From positions 434,001 to 498,000 of the forward strand of contig NZ_LAQL01000002.1 of the NCBI RefSeq assembly GCF_001026905.1: a DNA stretch of 64,000 nt, read 5' to 3'. Shown piece by piece: positions 9,654-18,244 of the stretch (within the stretch, counting starts at the first letter, position 1; the number at the start of each line of letters is the position of its first letter). Position numbers and translations under genes: made by a program. The DNA is from Kiloniella spongiae (GTDB taxonomy: Bacteria; Pseudomonadota; Alphaproteobacteria; Kiloniellales; Kiloniellaceae). Under the pieces are notes generated by a model. The model was given only the letters and a program-made list of their open reading frames with translations, did no database searches and was not told the origin of the DNA.

Positions 9654-11471
9654 ATGAACGAGTACTTACAAAAACAAGAAAAACCATTTGTCTTGCTGGA
9701 TGACACTCTCTCTGGCAAAGGTTCAATCTTGTTCATTAATCCCGGTAAAATTATTACCTGCGATAGTCCAGAAAAACTGGCTACGACTTTCTCTTTGATG
9801 GAAAAGGAAAAGCAAACCGGGAAACATCTGGCTGGTTTCTTATCTTATGAACTCGGTTATCTTCTCGAAGACAAGCTATCTTCTTTACTACCATCCGATA
9901 CGGATCGTAATGTTCCTCTGCTATGGTTCGGATCCTTTGAGAAAGCCATCACTCTTAGTCCGGCAGAAGCCCACAAATTCCTAGCAAAACAGCGTTCTGG
10001 GGATTACAGCCTTACGAACCTGAAACCTTCGATGGATGAGCAAAGCTATTGTACTGCTATTCATAAGGTTCAGGACTACATTGCAGCCGGAGATACTTAT
10101 CAGGTCAACTACACCTTCAAGCATCATTTTGATATCTCAGGAGATCCAATCGCCCTGTTCCAAGAGCTAAGGCAGCGTCAAAATGTAAGCAATGGTGCCT
10201 ATATCGAAACGGGACACCACACAATCCTCTCCCTATCGCCGGAAATATTCCTATCAACGCAGGGTATTGAAGCACGAACACGACCAATGAAGGGAACCGT
10301 TCAGCGCGGCAAAAACCCTAAAGAAGATAACGAAAATAAGGTCTGGCTAACCAAAGACGAAAAATCACGTGCTGAAAACCTGATGATCGTTGATCTCCTT
10401 CGAAACGACATGGGACGTGTATGCGAGGTCGGCTCGGTTAAGGTTACGGAACTCTTTACCGTAGAAACCTATCGTTCTCTACACCAAATGACCTCAAATA
10501 TAATTGGGAAGCTTCGCCCCGAGATAAGCCCCGTTGACCTTATCAAACAGCTTTTCCCCTGCGGCTCAATTACTGGTGCTCCTAAAGTACGCACAATGGA
10601 AATTATTTCCGAATTGGAAGAACAACCCCGTGGTGTCTATACTGGCAGTATTGGGCACATAGCCCCCAATGGTGACACCAGATTTAATGTCGCTATCCGT
10701 ACCCTGATGATGGACAAAAACGGCAAAGGTGAAATGGGTATCGGCAGTGGCATTGTGTACGATTCCAGCCCCGAAGCCGAATATCAGGAATGCCTCCTTA
10801 AAGGGCAGTTCCTGTCAGGTAACCTGGCCGGGTACGCAAAACCGCTTTTTGATCTGATTGAAACGCTCCGTTGGGAAGAAGGCACAGGGTATTTCCTGCT
10901 CGAAGAACATCTGGAACGCTTGGAAAATTCGGCAGGCTTCTTCGCTTACCCTTTCGAACGGGAAAATGTGTGTTCAGCCCTGCAAAGTATAGAGCTTAAA
11001 AACACACAACGCGTTAGGCTTTTACTCCATAAAGATGGATCAACAACCATCACAACCACACCCATGGAGCAGCCTGATCCACAAAAAGCCATAAGCTTCT
11101 CTGTTTCAGATAAAATTGTCGATAGCAGCGATATTTTCTTTTATCACAAGACAACGCGTCGAAAGTTCTACGAAGACGAACTTGCCGAACAAAGTAAGTC
11201 CACGGGTTGCGCAGAAGTTTTATTTACCAACGAACATGGTGAAATTACCGAAGGCGCCCGGACGAACATCTTTATTGAAATTGATGGCAAACTCTTTACC
11301 CCCCAAATATCCAGTGGCGTATTGAACGGCACCTTCAGAACACATCTACTTAAAACAGGCTACAAAGGCCTCACAGAAAAAGTTCTGACCCTTGATGATC
11401 TCCATAACGCAGATGCAGTCTTCTTTGGTAATTCCATTCGCAATTTAATGCCAGCCAAACTCATTTCGTAA
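9654..11471 (+). CDS. pabB: Fused aminodeoxychorismate synthase component I / 4-amino-4-deoxychorismate lyase
   Basis: Bifunctional folate enzyme (605 residues). Residues 1-375 are the chorismate-binding PabB part: GDTYQVNYTF, LSLSPEIFL, KGTVQRG, LMIVDLLRNDMGR and CGSITGAPKVRTMEII are all present. Residues about 385-605 are a class IV aminotransferase fold (PabC): the likely PLP lysine is K499 in YHKTTRR, followed by ITEGARTN and GVLNGTFR. Together they turn chorismate plus ammonia into 4-aminobenzoate. Glutamine amidotransferase PabA is not in this window, so it must be elsewhere. The gene stands alone and ends before a terminator shared with convergent speE. Confidence 0.93.
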   Translation: MNEYLQKQEKPFVLLDDTLSGKGSILFINPGKIITCDSPEKLATTFSLMEKEKQTGKHLAGFLSYELGYLLEDKLSSLLPSDTDRNVPLLWFGSFEKAITLSPAEAHKFLAKQRSGDYSLTNLKPSMDEQSYCTAIHKVQDYIAAGDTYQVNYTFKHHFDISGDPIALFQELRQRQNVSNGAYIETGHHTILSLSPEIFLSTQGIEARTRPMKGTVQRGKNPKEDNENKVWLTKDEKSRAENLMIVDLLRNDMGRVCEVGSVKVTELFTVETYRSLHQMTSNIIGKLRPEISPVDLIKQLFPCGSITGAPKVRTMEIISELEEQPRGVYTGSIGHIAPNGDTRFNVAIRTLMMDKNGKGEMGIGSGIVYDSSPEAEYQECLLKGQFLSGNLAGYAKPLFDLIETLRWEEGTGYFLLEEHLERLENSAGFFAYPFERENVCSALQSIELKNTQRVRLLLHKDGSTTITTTPMEQPDPQKAISFSVSDKIVDSSDIFFYHKTTRRKFYEDELAEQSKSTGCAEVLFTNEHGEITEGARTNIFIEIDGKLFTPQISSGVLNGTFRTHLLKTGYKGLTEKVLTLDDLHNADAVFFGNSIRNLMPAKLIS

Positions 11472-11484
11472 AGAACGTGATAAA

Positions 11485-11507
11485 AAGGGAGCTAAAAAAG
11501 CTCCCTT
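11485..11507 (-). terminator. Bidirectional terminator between pabBC and speE
   Basis: AAGGGAGCT (11485-11493) and AGCTCCCTT (11499-11507) form a perfect 9-bp stem with an AAAAA loop. The minus strand continues into TTTTT, so it suits speE best, 45 bp after its stop; on the plus strand it can also serve pabBC. Confidence 0.8.
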
Positions 11508-11551
11508 CATCTTTAGATCGAATAACCCACAAGCAAGAACTGTTTGTTAGC

Positions 11552-12400
11552 TTATGCAACCAGTTTCTGAACATATCCAGGCAGGGCAAAAGCAGCCCGA
11601 TGGATCTCAGGTGTATAGTACTTCGTTTCAATAGCAGCAGCCTTATAACGCGCTTCTAATTGATCCAAAGGAATATCCTTCAGTCCCTTCTGATCGGTGC
11701 CCCACCCAAAAGCCATCGGGCCACCAACATATGTTGGCACTGTGGCCAGATAACATGTCGCTTCAGCAAAAATAGGCTTAAAGAAACTCAATGTGGATTT
11801 CAGCTCATCAGCCTGCAAGAAAGGAACTCCGTTCTGAGTAACGAGAATACCGCCCTCTTCAAGGCATGATTTACAATCCGTGTAAAAGTTATCTGTAAAG
11901 AGAACTTCACCCGGGCCAATCGGGTCTGTCGAATCAACGATGATAAGATCATATTTCTCCGAACATTCCTTCATAAAGAGGCAACCATCTTTGATCACAA
12001 GGTCTAATCGCGGATCTTCAAATGCATTGCCACAAATCATGGGAAGGTGCTTTTTACTGAGTTCAATAACAGTGCGGTCAAGCTCGACCATCGTTACCTT
12101 CTCAACAGTTGGATGCTTAAGCACCTCTTCAAGCATGCCCCCGTCACCGCCGCCAACAATCAGAACCTTTTTAACGGCTCCGTGGGCAAAGATCGGAAGA
12201 TGAGCAAGCATTTCATGATAAATGAATTCATCCCGTTCGGTAATTTGAGTTACGCCGTCCAAGGCCATAACCCGACCATAGATCTCGTTTACATAGATAA
12301 CGAGATTCTGATGCTCTGTTTTATTATCGAAAAGAACTTCTTTGACACGAAAACGAGAATGAATGTCTGCGTGCAGTTCTTCTGTCACCCAGCTTTTCAT
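11552..12400 (-). CDS. speE: Spermidine synthase
   Basis: Aminopropyltransferase that makes spermidine from putrescine and decarboxylated SAM. The 282-residue protein has the gate region WVTEELHADIHSRF, the substrate-binding LIVGGGDGGMLEEVLKH (nucleotide-binding loop), and the catalytic IIVDSTDPIGPGEVLF block with its Asp. The ATG overlaps the speD stop by 4 bp (ATGA), so the two genes are translationally coupled. Length and motifs are ordinary. Confidence 0.96.
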   Translation of the reverse strand: MKSWVTEELHADIHSRFRVKEVLFDNKTEHQNLVIYVNEIYGRVMALDGVTQITERDEFIYHEMLAHLPIFAHGAVKKVLIVGGGDGGMLEEVLKHPTVEKVTMVELDRTVIELSKKHLPMICGNAFEDPRLDLVIKDGCLFMKECSEKYDLIIVDSTDPIGPGEVLFTDNFYTDCKSCLEEGGILVTQNGVPFLQADELKSTLSFFKPIFAEATCYLATVPTYVGGPMAFGWGTDQKGLKDIPLDQLEARYKAAAIETKYYTPEIHRAAFALPGYVQKLVA

Positions 12401-12939
12401 TCCACGCTCTTTCCATCAATCTCTTTGCCTCGTCGAATCTCGTCAACGAGTACCTCGTCTGGCCCAAAAGCTTCTTTCAGAACATCAATTGAATTATGAG
12501 GTTCTGAATCACCACACATAAACACATCCAATGCCGCATAGCCTTTTTCAGGCCAGGTATGAATAGAAATATGTGATTCAGCCAAAACCGCGACACCAGA
12601 AACGCCGCCGTTAGGGGTAAAGTGATGTAAATGTATGTGTAAAAGTGTCGCTTTGGACCTTTTAACACATTCGATAAGGGTATTTTCGACAAACTTTAAA
12701 TCATCTAACCGGCTAGCCCCTTTGAGATCAATGATCAAATGAGTACCGGCAAACCTCTCACCGTCACGCTCAATGAAGAAATCCTTTGGTTCTTCATCCA
12801 AGCCAACGACATTCGAAGCTTCGACATTTTTAGTTTCAATACCAGTCCGACAAGCGGATCCGTTTTCTTCCGTTTGGGTGGTGCTTGAACCTTGATTCAA
12901 GTCCATCCCCAATTGGAAGAGGGCGTGTGCAGTAGACAC
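12397..12939 (-). CDS. speD: S-adenosylmethionine decarboxylase proenzyme
   Basis: Pyruvoyl-dependent enzyme supplying decarboxylated SAM to SpeE. It has 180 residues. The self-cleavage site is E121-S122 in AESHISIHTWPE, where Ser122 becomes the pyruvoyl group. The catalytic MCGDSEPHNS block follows. I keep the GTG start at 12939 because GGGGAGG lies 6 bases upstream; an ATG at 12906 would remove 11 residues. The roughly 50-residue N-terminal extension before the conserved core looks unstructured. First gene of the speDE operon. Confidence 0.94.
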   Translation of the reverse strand: MSTAHALFQLGMDLNQGSSTTQTEENGSACRTGIETKNVEASNVVGLDEEPKDFFIERDGERFAGTHLIIDLKGASRLDDLKFVENTLIECVKRSKATLLHIHLHHFTPNGGVSGVAVLAESHISIHTWPEKGYAALDVFMCGDSEPHNSIDVLKEAFGPDEVLVDEIRRGKEIDGKSVE

Positions 12940-13090
12940 TTAGCGTCCTCCCCAACCAGTAGATGACTTTGGCTCAATCGCGATTTAATGCCGAATGCAA
13001 AAAACCCCTGTAAAGCCACGATGTTGCGCGGTCTTAAAGAACCTAGTTTTCAAATGCAAGGAAAAAACTCACCTGCAATAAATACGTGTA

Positions 13091-13852
13091 TTAAGAGGAT
13101 ATACTATAGGAAGGATGGAAAACATCCAATGATTGTTTTCTGACCGCTTTCACAACTTGCTTTCGATATTGAGATGATTCAATGGATTTCAAGATCGCTT
13201 TATCCAGATTGCCAGCGTCACCATACTCTTTATGAACCAACCGAAGAACCTCTTCCTGTCCAAGTGAATTATAACAACGGTTTTTTGCTGGCAATGCCCT
13301 TAGGGCGAGTGGTTCCCCCTGAACATTCAAAGCCCCAAACGAACTTCTATAAACCGCAAGATTATGAGCATCCGTTGGTAGATCAAAGCCTTCAGCTGAC
13401 TCCCATTGGCAGCGAATATGCCCATAGGAATAGTTACCACCCGGTAACTCTGTGTCATCCATACGACGCAACTGCTCACCCGTTAACCACGTCAAAAAAA
13501 CCTGAACACTGGTTCCGGGGCAGTACACTAACTCAGCAGCAATCGACCCATAACGCGCAACATGCGCGGAATAAACCACATCATGGTCATGCAACCAAAT
13601 TGCCGTTAAGGGAATCGAATCCTGCCCGGAAGAATGCCCGACAAACTTTCTGGCAAGTTGTTCCGGCGCACGGTTAGAACCATGCGCAATAACAGCTTTC
13701 CTCTCAGAAAGATCAATCCCATATTTCGTGACTTTGGAAAAGTGCTCGCTTCGTCCATCTATAAATAGATACGACGTTTCAGGGGCAGTAAAGGGATACC
13801 CTTTTGCCAAGCGAAGCCTATCACTCTGGTCACGAGGAAGTTCCCAGGGCAT
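13091..13852 (-). CDS. Conserved protein, possible gamma-glutamylcyclotransferase-like fold
   Basis: I do not recognise a named family for this 253-residue protein. Two features resemble the gamma-glutamylcyclotransferase/AIG2-like fold: an early glycine loop AVIAHGSNRAPEQL (compare YGSN) and, later, LTGEQLRRMDDTELPGGNYSYG, which looks like the conserved 'LD..E...Y' stretch with a candidate catalytic Glu. No signal peptide or membrane segment; likely cytosolic. It lies 12 bp after the DUF4170 gene on the same strand, so probably one operon. The cyclotransferase idea is inference from short motifs. Confidence 0.6.
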   Translation of the reverse strand: MPWELPRDQSDRLRLAKGYPFTAPETSYLFIDGRSEHFSKVTKYGIDLSERKAVIAHGSNRAPEQLARKFVGHSSGQDSIPLTAIWLHDHDVVYSAHVARYGSIAAELVYCPGTSVQVFLTWLTGEQLRRMDDTELPGGNYSYGHIRCQWESAEGFDLPTDAHNLAVYRSSFGALNVQGEPLALRALPAKNRCYNSLGQEEVLRLVHKEYGDAGNLDKAILKSIESSQYRKQVVKAVRKQSLDVFHPSYSISS

Positions 13853-13864
13853 AAGATACGTTAT

Positions 13865-14080
13865 TTAGTCAGTACAGGGCGGCGGAGCGTCTTTATCGAC
13901 TCTCTCAATCCGAAAACGAGTTGTGCACTCATCGACCGTTAGCCACGCTCTGCGTGACCACTCTTTTTTTGCGGATTCATAATCTGCAAACGGGCCGATC
14001 CACTCTTCGTCCCCCCCAACGGCTTCGCAGAAAGAAGTATCTGCATATTCGCCGCCTACCACAAAAAACTGTTGTGCCAT
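13865..14080 (-). CDS. DUF4170 family small protein
   Basis: A 71-residue cytosolic protein typical of alphaproteobacteria, with the DUF4170 pattern: FFVVGGEYADTSF at the start, then GPFADYESAKKEWSRRAW and a C-terminal FRIERV. Function unknown. It starts an apparent two-gene operon with the 253-residue protein downstream and is divergent from the SPFH/NfeD genes across 290 bp. Confidence 0.82.
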   Translation of the reverse strand: MAQQFFVVGGEYADTSFCEAVGGDEEWIGPFADYESAKKEWSRRAWLTVDECTTRFRIERVDKDAPPPCTD

Positions 14081-14199
14081 TACTGTTACTCTATACTAAT
14101 CGCCGAAATTGTCTCGGTACATACGCACTTCTGGGTACTATAGGCCCCTTAACAAAAGAGTAATAGAAAAAAATTCAGAAAATTCTATAAAAAAACAAA

Positions 14200-14268
14200 T
14201 GATCTCATCTCAAGAGAGTATCAGTGGTCGAAATCCCTGAAAAAGATAGGGATAATGTGATGAGACCA
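14200..14268. other. Nested inverted repeat upstream of the SPFH gene
   Basis: TGATCTCATC (14200-14209) pairs with GATGAGACCA (14259-14268) with one mismatch, and inside it ATCCCT (14233-14238) pairs perfectly with AGGGAT (14248-14253). It sits in the 290-bp A+T-rich divergent promoter region, about 100 bp before the SPFH start. It may be a folded leader RNA or an operator; neither is shown by the sequence. Confidence 0.4.
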
Positions 14269-14369
14269 TCTCTAATTTTATACCATTTTAAAAATTTTAA
14301 TTTTGCGTAGCTAGGGTATACTCCTCGCCTAGGTTGTATAAATTTAAAAAATTCATTCAAGGGGTTAAC

Positions 14370-15341
14370 ATGCTTTCGGCTTTTTCCATTTTTGCCATCG
14401 CGGTCGTTGTACTTGCAGTTATACTTGTTCTTATGGGGGTAAAGTCCGTACCCCAGGGAACAGAATACACGATTGAAAGGTTTGGTAGATATACCAAAAC
14501 CCTTAGCCCCGGCCTGAACCTGATCGTTCCGATCGTTGACCGTGTTGGCGCTGAACTCAATATGATGGAAACCGTTATGGATGTTCCATCTCAAGAGGTT
14601 ATTACAAAAGATAACGCCTCGGTTCAGGTTGATGGTGTTGTTTTTTACCAGATTCTTGATGCTGCGATGGCGGCATACGAAGTCAGAAATTTGGAACGTG
14701 CAATATTGAACCTGACGATGACAAATATTCGTACGGTTATGGGGTCGATGGATTTGGATTCACTATTATCCCAGCGCGATAAAATCAACGCCGAACTGAT
14801 CACCGTGGTTGATGAAGCAACCGCACCTTGGGGTGTGAAAGTCACACGTATTGATATCAAGGACATCACGCCACCTGCCGACTTGGTTGAGTCCATGGCC
14901 CGTCAGATGAAAGCAGAGCGAGACAAACGCGCCAATATCCTAGAAGCGGAAGGTATTCGTCAGGCACAAATTCTTCGCGCAGAAGGTCTTAAACAATCTG
15001 CAATCTTAGAAGCAGAAGGACGTAAAGAATCTGCCTTCCGTGATGCTGAAGCCCGTGAGCGTGAAGCAGAAGCAGAAGCAAAAGCTGCTGAATCAGTATC
15101 CAAAGCGATTGCCGAAGGTGACATTCAGGCCATCAATTACTTTATTGCCCAAAAATATGTCGAAGCATTTGGCAAATTTGCAGATTCTCCAAACCAGAAA
15201 ACCATGATCCTGCCGATGGAAGCCACAGGTATCCTCGGTTCTATCGCAGGTGTTGCTGAATTGGCAAAGTCGGCTCTTGGTGACGACAGCACGACATCAT
15301 CCAAATCACCTTGGGCCACAGACAACAAAGACGGAGCATAA
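14370..15341 (+). CDS. SPFH/stomatin-like protein (QmcA type)
   Basis: Inner-membrane scaffold protein of the stomatin/prohibitin superfamily, thought to form detergent-resistant microdomains and to act with NfeD partners. The product is 323 residues from ATG 14370, chosen because AAGGGG precedes it by about 6 bases; an upstream ATG at 14334 lacks such a site. One N-terminal membrane helix (residues 3-25), the SPFH core ([18 protein letters not shown] onward), and a long Ala/Glu-rich coiled coil (about 190-260, with [12 protein letters not shown]-like repeats). The NfeD gene starts 5 bp after its stop. Confidence 0.92.
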   Translation: MLSAFSIFAIAVVVLAVILVLMGVKSVPQGTEYTIERFGRYTKTLSPGLNLIVPIVDRVGAELNMMETVMDVPSQEVITKDNASVQVDGVVFYQILDAAMAAYEVRNLERAILNLTMTNIRTVMGSMDLDSLLSQRDKINAELITVVDEATAPWGVKVTRIDIKDITPPADLVESMARQMKAERDKRANILEAEGIRQAQILRAEGLKQSAILEAEGRKESAFRDAEAREREAEAEAKAAESVSKAIAEGDIQAINYFIAQKYVEAFGKFADSPNQKTMILPMEATGILGSIAGVAELAKSALGDDSTTSSKSPWATDNKDGA

Positions 15342-15346
15342 ATCAG

Positions 15347-15796
15347 ATGGTCGATCTATCCGGCGTCGAATTTTGGTACTGGTGGGTTTTTGCCCTGTTC
15401 TTATTGGCCGTAGAAGTTTTTGCCCCTGGGGCAATTGCCTTGTGGATGGGAATTTCGGCTGGGATCGTTGGTGGCCTACTATACATTTTCCCGGATTTAC
15501 TCTGGGAAAAGCAGATTATTATCTTCGCGGTTCTTTCCGTTGTTTCAGTCGCTGTTTGGCGTATCTATGCACGCAAGCACCCGCCTGCGACTGATAATCC
15601 CAACCTGAACAAACGCGGTTCTGATCTGGTTGGGTATAGCTTCACTCTTACCGCCAACCTCAAGAACGGTATGGGCCGGGAAACCATCAATGGTGTTCTT
15701 TGGAAAATCAAAGGTAGGGATTTACCTGAGGGTACGAAGGTGAGTATAACCAGCGTTGAAGGCACAGCCTTGATCGTTGAACCAGAAGAAGCATGA
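15347..15796 (+). CDS. NfeD-like membrane protein, short form
   Basis: Partner of the upstream SPFH protein. From ATG 15347 it has 149 residues: a membrane part with about three helices (WYWWVFALFLLAVEVFAPGA, IVGGLLYIFPDL, IIIFAVLSVVSVAVW) and a C-terminal OB-fold domain (residues about 85-149). It lacks the ClpP-like protease domain of long NfeD proteins. A longer frame opens at 15311 inside the SPFH gene; I prefer 15347 because GGAG lies upstream and the N-terminus then aligns with the family. Confidence 0.88.
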   Translation: MVDLSGVEFWYWWVFALFLLAVEVFAPGAIALWMGISAGIVGGLLYIFPDLLWEKQIIIFAVLSVVSVAVWRIYARKHPPATDNPNLNKRGSDLVGYSFTLTANLKNGMGRETINGVLWKIKGRDLPEGTKVSITSVEGTALIVEPEEA

Positions 15797-15805
15797 TTTC
15801 ATATA

Positions 15806-17317
15806 ATGCCATACGCCTCGTTACGGGATTTTATCTCTCACCTTGAAAATCAAGGTCGCTTAGTCAGAGTCTCACATCCGGTCTCTCCTAAATTGGAAAT
15901 GACCGAGATACAAACAAGGTTGCTGGCAGAAGAAGGACCTGCCGTCCTTTTTGAGAACGTCGTGCACCAGGACGGAACGCCCTATGGCATGCCCGTCCTG
16001 GTCAATCTTTTTGGAACAGTTGAACGTGTCGCCCTTGGTATGGAACGGACGCCCGAACAATTAAGAGAAGTGGGCGAAACTCTTGCTTTTCTCCGCCAAC
16101 CGGAACCTCCCGGAAGTTTGAAAGAAGCCTGGAGCAATTTGCCGCTTCTTAAAACAGTGATGGCAATGAAACCCAAAAGTGTTTCGTCCGCCCCTTGTCA
16201 GGAAGTTGTCTTGACTGGCAATGACATTGATCTTGCAAAACTGCCAATCCAGACCTGCTGGCCCGGAGAACCCGCCCCGCTCATTACCTGGCCACTTGTC
16301 GTGACCAAAGGCCCCGGAGACGAGAAAACAGATGTCTATAATCTTGGCATCTACAGAATGCAGGTTCTGGGCAAAGACAAGACACTTATGCGCTGGCTCA
16401 AGCATAGAGGCGGGGCACAGCACTACGCCCGATGGAAGAACCAAAAGCCTGACCCTTTGCCAGCTGCGGTCGTTCTCGGTTCTGACCCCGGCACAATCAT
16501 TGCTGCGGTGACACCAGTGCCAGATACGCTTTCAGAGTATCAATTCGCTGGCCTTCTACGTGGAAAAAAAGTTGAGCTTGTTGATTGTAAAACAGTTCCT
16601 CTCAAGGTTCCTGCAAATGCAGAAATCATTCTGGAAGGTTTTGTCAGTCTCGATGAATATGGTAATGAAGGCCCATACGGTGATCACACAGGGTACTACA
16701 ATTCTGTAGAACCATTCCCGGTCTTCACTGTTACCGCCATCACTATGCGGAAAAATCCGATTTATCTCTCGACCTTTACGGGACGCCCACCGGATGAGCC
16801 ATCTGTTTTAGGTGAAGCCCTGAACGAAGTTTTCATCCCGCTCATTCAACAACAGTTCCCTGAAATTACCGATTTCTGGCTCCCGCCCGAAGGATGTAGC
16901 TATCGGATTGCAGTTGTATCCATGAAGAAGGCATACCCAGGACATGCCAAGCGTGTCATGCTGGGCGTATGGTCATACTTGCGCCAGTTCATGTACACAA
17001 AATGGGTTATTGTCGTAGATGACGACATTAATGCGCGCGATTGGAAAGATGTGATGTGGGCCGTATCAACTAAGATGGACCCCGCTCGGGACATTACCGT
17101 GATCGAAGGAACGCCAATCGACTATCTCGACTTTGCCTCACCTGAAAGCGGTTTGGGATCCAAAATTGGTCTGGATGCAACGGACAAATGGGAACCAGAA
17201 ACCAAGCGTGAGTGGGGGGAAGAGATTAGAATGGACCAAGAAGTGATCGATAAGGTCGATGATATCTGGACTGATCTAGGGCTTCCCGGTTCCGGCAAAG
17301 CCATCTGGAAAAAATAA
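15806..17317 (+). CDS. ubiD: UbiD family decarboxylase (3-octaprenyl-4-hydroxybenzoate carboxy-lyase)
   Basis: Prenylated-FMN-dependent decarboxylase of ubiquinone synthesis, acting on the product of UbiA. The 503-residue length is standard. Family blocks seen: [44 protein letters not shown] with the following RGGAQHY, and [22 protein letters not shown] containing the catalytic Glu/Asp region. It starts 9 bp after nfeD, so it may be read from the same transcript. The flavin prenyltransferase UbiX needed for its cofactor is not in this window. Confidence 0.94.
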   Translation: MPYASLRDFISHLENQGRLVRVSHPVSPKLEMTEIQTRLLAEEGPAVLFENVVHQDGTPYGMPVLVNLFGTVERVALGMERTPEQLREVGETLAFLRQPEPPGSLKEAWSNLPLLKTVMAMKPKSVSSAPCQEVVLTGNDIDLAKLPIQTCWPGEPAPLITWPLVVTKGPGDEKTDVYNLGIYRMQVLGKDKTLMRWLKHRGGAQHYARWKNQKPDPLPAAVVLGSDPGTIIAAVTPVPDTLSEYQFAGLLRGKKVELVDCKTVPLKVPANAEIILEGFVSLDEYGNEGPYGDHTGYYNSVEPFPVFTVTAITMRKNPIYLSTFTGRPPDEPSVLGEALNEVFIPLIQQQFPEITDFWLPPEGCSYRIAVVSMKKAYPGHAKRVMLGVWSYLRQFMYTKWVIVVDDDINARDWKDVMWAVSTKMDPARDITVIEGTPIDYLDFASPESGLGSKIGLDATDKWEPETKREWGEEIRMDQEVIDKVDDIWTDLGLPGSGKAIWKK

Positions 17318-17336
17318 CGTACTGAAAGAAAATTAA

Positions 17337-17798
17337 GTGTTTGATCCGCAGAAACTGAAATCTGTTAAAAATTTCGAAATCTATCAGTACTGGAATCAGC
17401 AAAAGGGCGACAAGTTAATGCCTGCAAGGGCTGACCTCGATCCAGCAGACCTCAGCCATCTGTTACCAAACATCTTAATTCATGAGGTTCAGGCAGAGCC
17501 TTTGGACTTTAGATACAGATTGGTTGGCTCAGAAATCGTACGTCATATAAGCCAGAACCCGACGGGAACCTGGATGTCACAAATACCGCATCAAAAGAAG
17601 CCCAGCAAACTTTGGAGCTTTCTCGAAGATGCTGTCACCAACAAACACCCCGTTATCGCCAACCCACCATACCTTGGGCAGTATAAAGAATTTAAATTCA
17701 TCGAAGATATTATTCTGCCACTGTCTGCAGATGGTAAAAACGTCAATATGCTTTTCATCGGCGTTGATTTTCTGAAAGACCACAGCAAGTTACACTGA
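17337..17798 (+). CDS. PAS_5-type PAS domain protein
   Basis: A 153-residue single-domain protein of the alphaproteobacterial PAS_5 family. It contains the recurring FEIYQYWNQQKGDKLMPARADLDP start, DFRYRLVGSEIVRH, and an ILPLSADGKNVNMLFIGVDF ending. No output domain is attached, so it may sense a ligand or act through a partner. GTG at 17337 is the first usable start, 19 bp after ubiD; the ribosome site is weak. Function is inferred only as a sensor-type fold. Confidence 0.8.
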   Translation: MFDPQKLKSVKNFEIYQYWNQQKGDKLMPARADLDPADLSHLLPNILIHEVQAEPLDFRYRLVGSEIVRHISQNPTGTWMSQIPHQKKPSKLWSFLEDAVTNKHPVIANPPYLGQYKEFKFIEDIILPLSADGKNVNMLFIGVDFLKDHSKLH

Positions 17799-17836
17799 CC
17801 AGCTTATTTCGAATTCTTCACTTGACCCCGGATAAA

Positions 17837-17917
17837 ATGCAACGCATCTTAATGCCTATGACAAAAAGCGGAAAAATTCTGAGCCTACTAGAGCGACTTA
17901 TTAACCCGGCCTCCTGA
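17837..17917 (+). CDS. Candidate leucine leader peptide upstream of leuA
   Basis: A 26-residue ORF (MQRILMPMTKSGKILSLLE followed by RLINPAS) with five Leu codons of four kinds (TTA, CTG, CTA twice, CTT), three of them within four codons. It ends inside a hairpin, and leuA begins about 330 bp later. This resembles ribosome-mediated attenuation leaders known for amino-acid genes of proteobacteria. The ribosome site is weak (GGATAAA) and no T-run terminator is evident, so this is a proposal. Confidence 0.3.
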   Translation: MQRILMPMTKSGKILSLLERLINPAS

Positions 17918-17931
17918 ATGAGAGAGCCGGG
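17905..17931 (+). other. Hairpin overlapping the candidate leader end
   Basis: CCCGGC (17905-17910) pairs with GCCGGG (17926-17931), extended by CTC/GAG across one bulged A. Only GTTTATGC follows, so it is a weak terminator at best. It may end the PAS-gene transcript or be part of a leuA attenuator. Confidence 0.45.
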
Positions 17932-18106
17932 GTTTATGCTATTCGCAGCTCGGAATTAACTGGAACCGCAAGATGTTTACTTCATCAAAAAATATGACAG
18001 GGCGCCCCAATATGGCCCCGACAAATTTTACAGCAAGACAGCCCCAACGGAAGCAGTTCGAGCGCGTTTTCTGCAGCTCACTCCTCGATAATCTGCGACT
18101 TATTGA

Positions 18107-18142
18107 CGATCATCGCGGCCATTAAGCGGCCCCCGGTGATCG
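18107..18142 (+). other. Long hairpin before leuA
   Basis: CGATCAT...CGGCC (18107-18120) pairs with CGGCC...GTGATCG (to 18142) with a single internal mismatch and an ATTAAG-type loop. It is about 100 bp before the leuA start and is not followed by T. It may be a structured mRNA leader. Confidence 0.4.
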
Positions 18143-18244
18143 TATCTATTGCCGCTAAAACCATAAAAATATTATTATAGAAACGAATACTCGGATGCTG
18201 CGCCCGTCTTTGAGAGCGCCCCGAAATAGAGAAAGACCAAAACA

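Larger units (their letters stand above)
17799..18244. other. Leader region upstream of leuA
   Basis: A 446-bp gap with no ordinary gene. It holds a short plus-strand ORF with Leu codons (17837-17917), a hairpin overlapping that ORF's end (17905-17931) and a second long hairpin (18107-18142). The leuA promoter must lie here or near the PAS gene end. No clear T-run follows either hairpin. Confidence 0.5.

Noticed and set aside
14205-14594. Minus-strand frame over the SPFH promoter and start
   Set aside because: It overlaps a well-supported gene on the other strand and the nested repeat; no family pattern.
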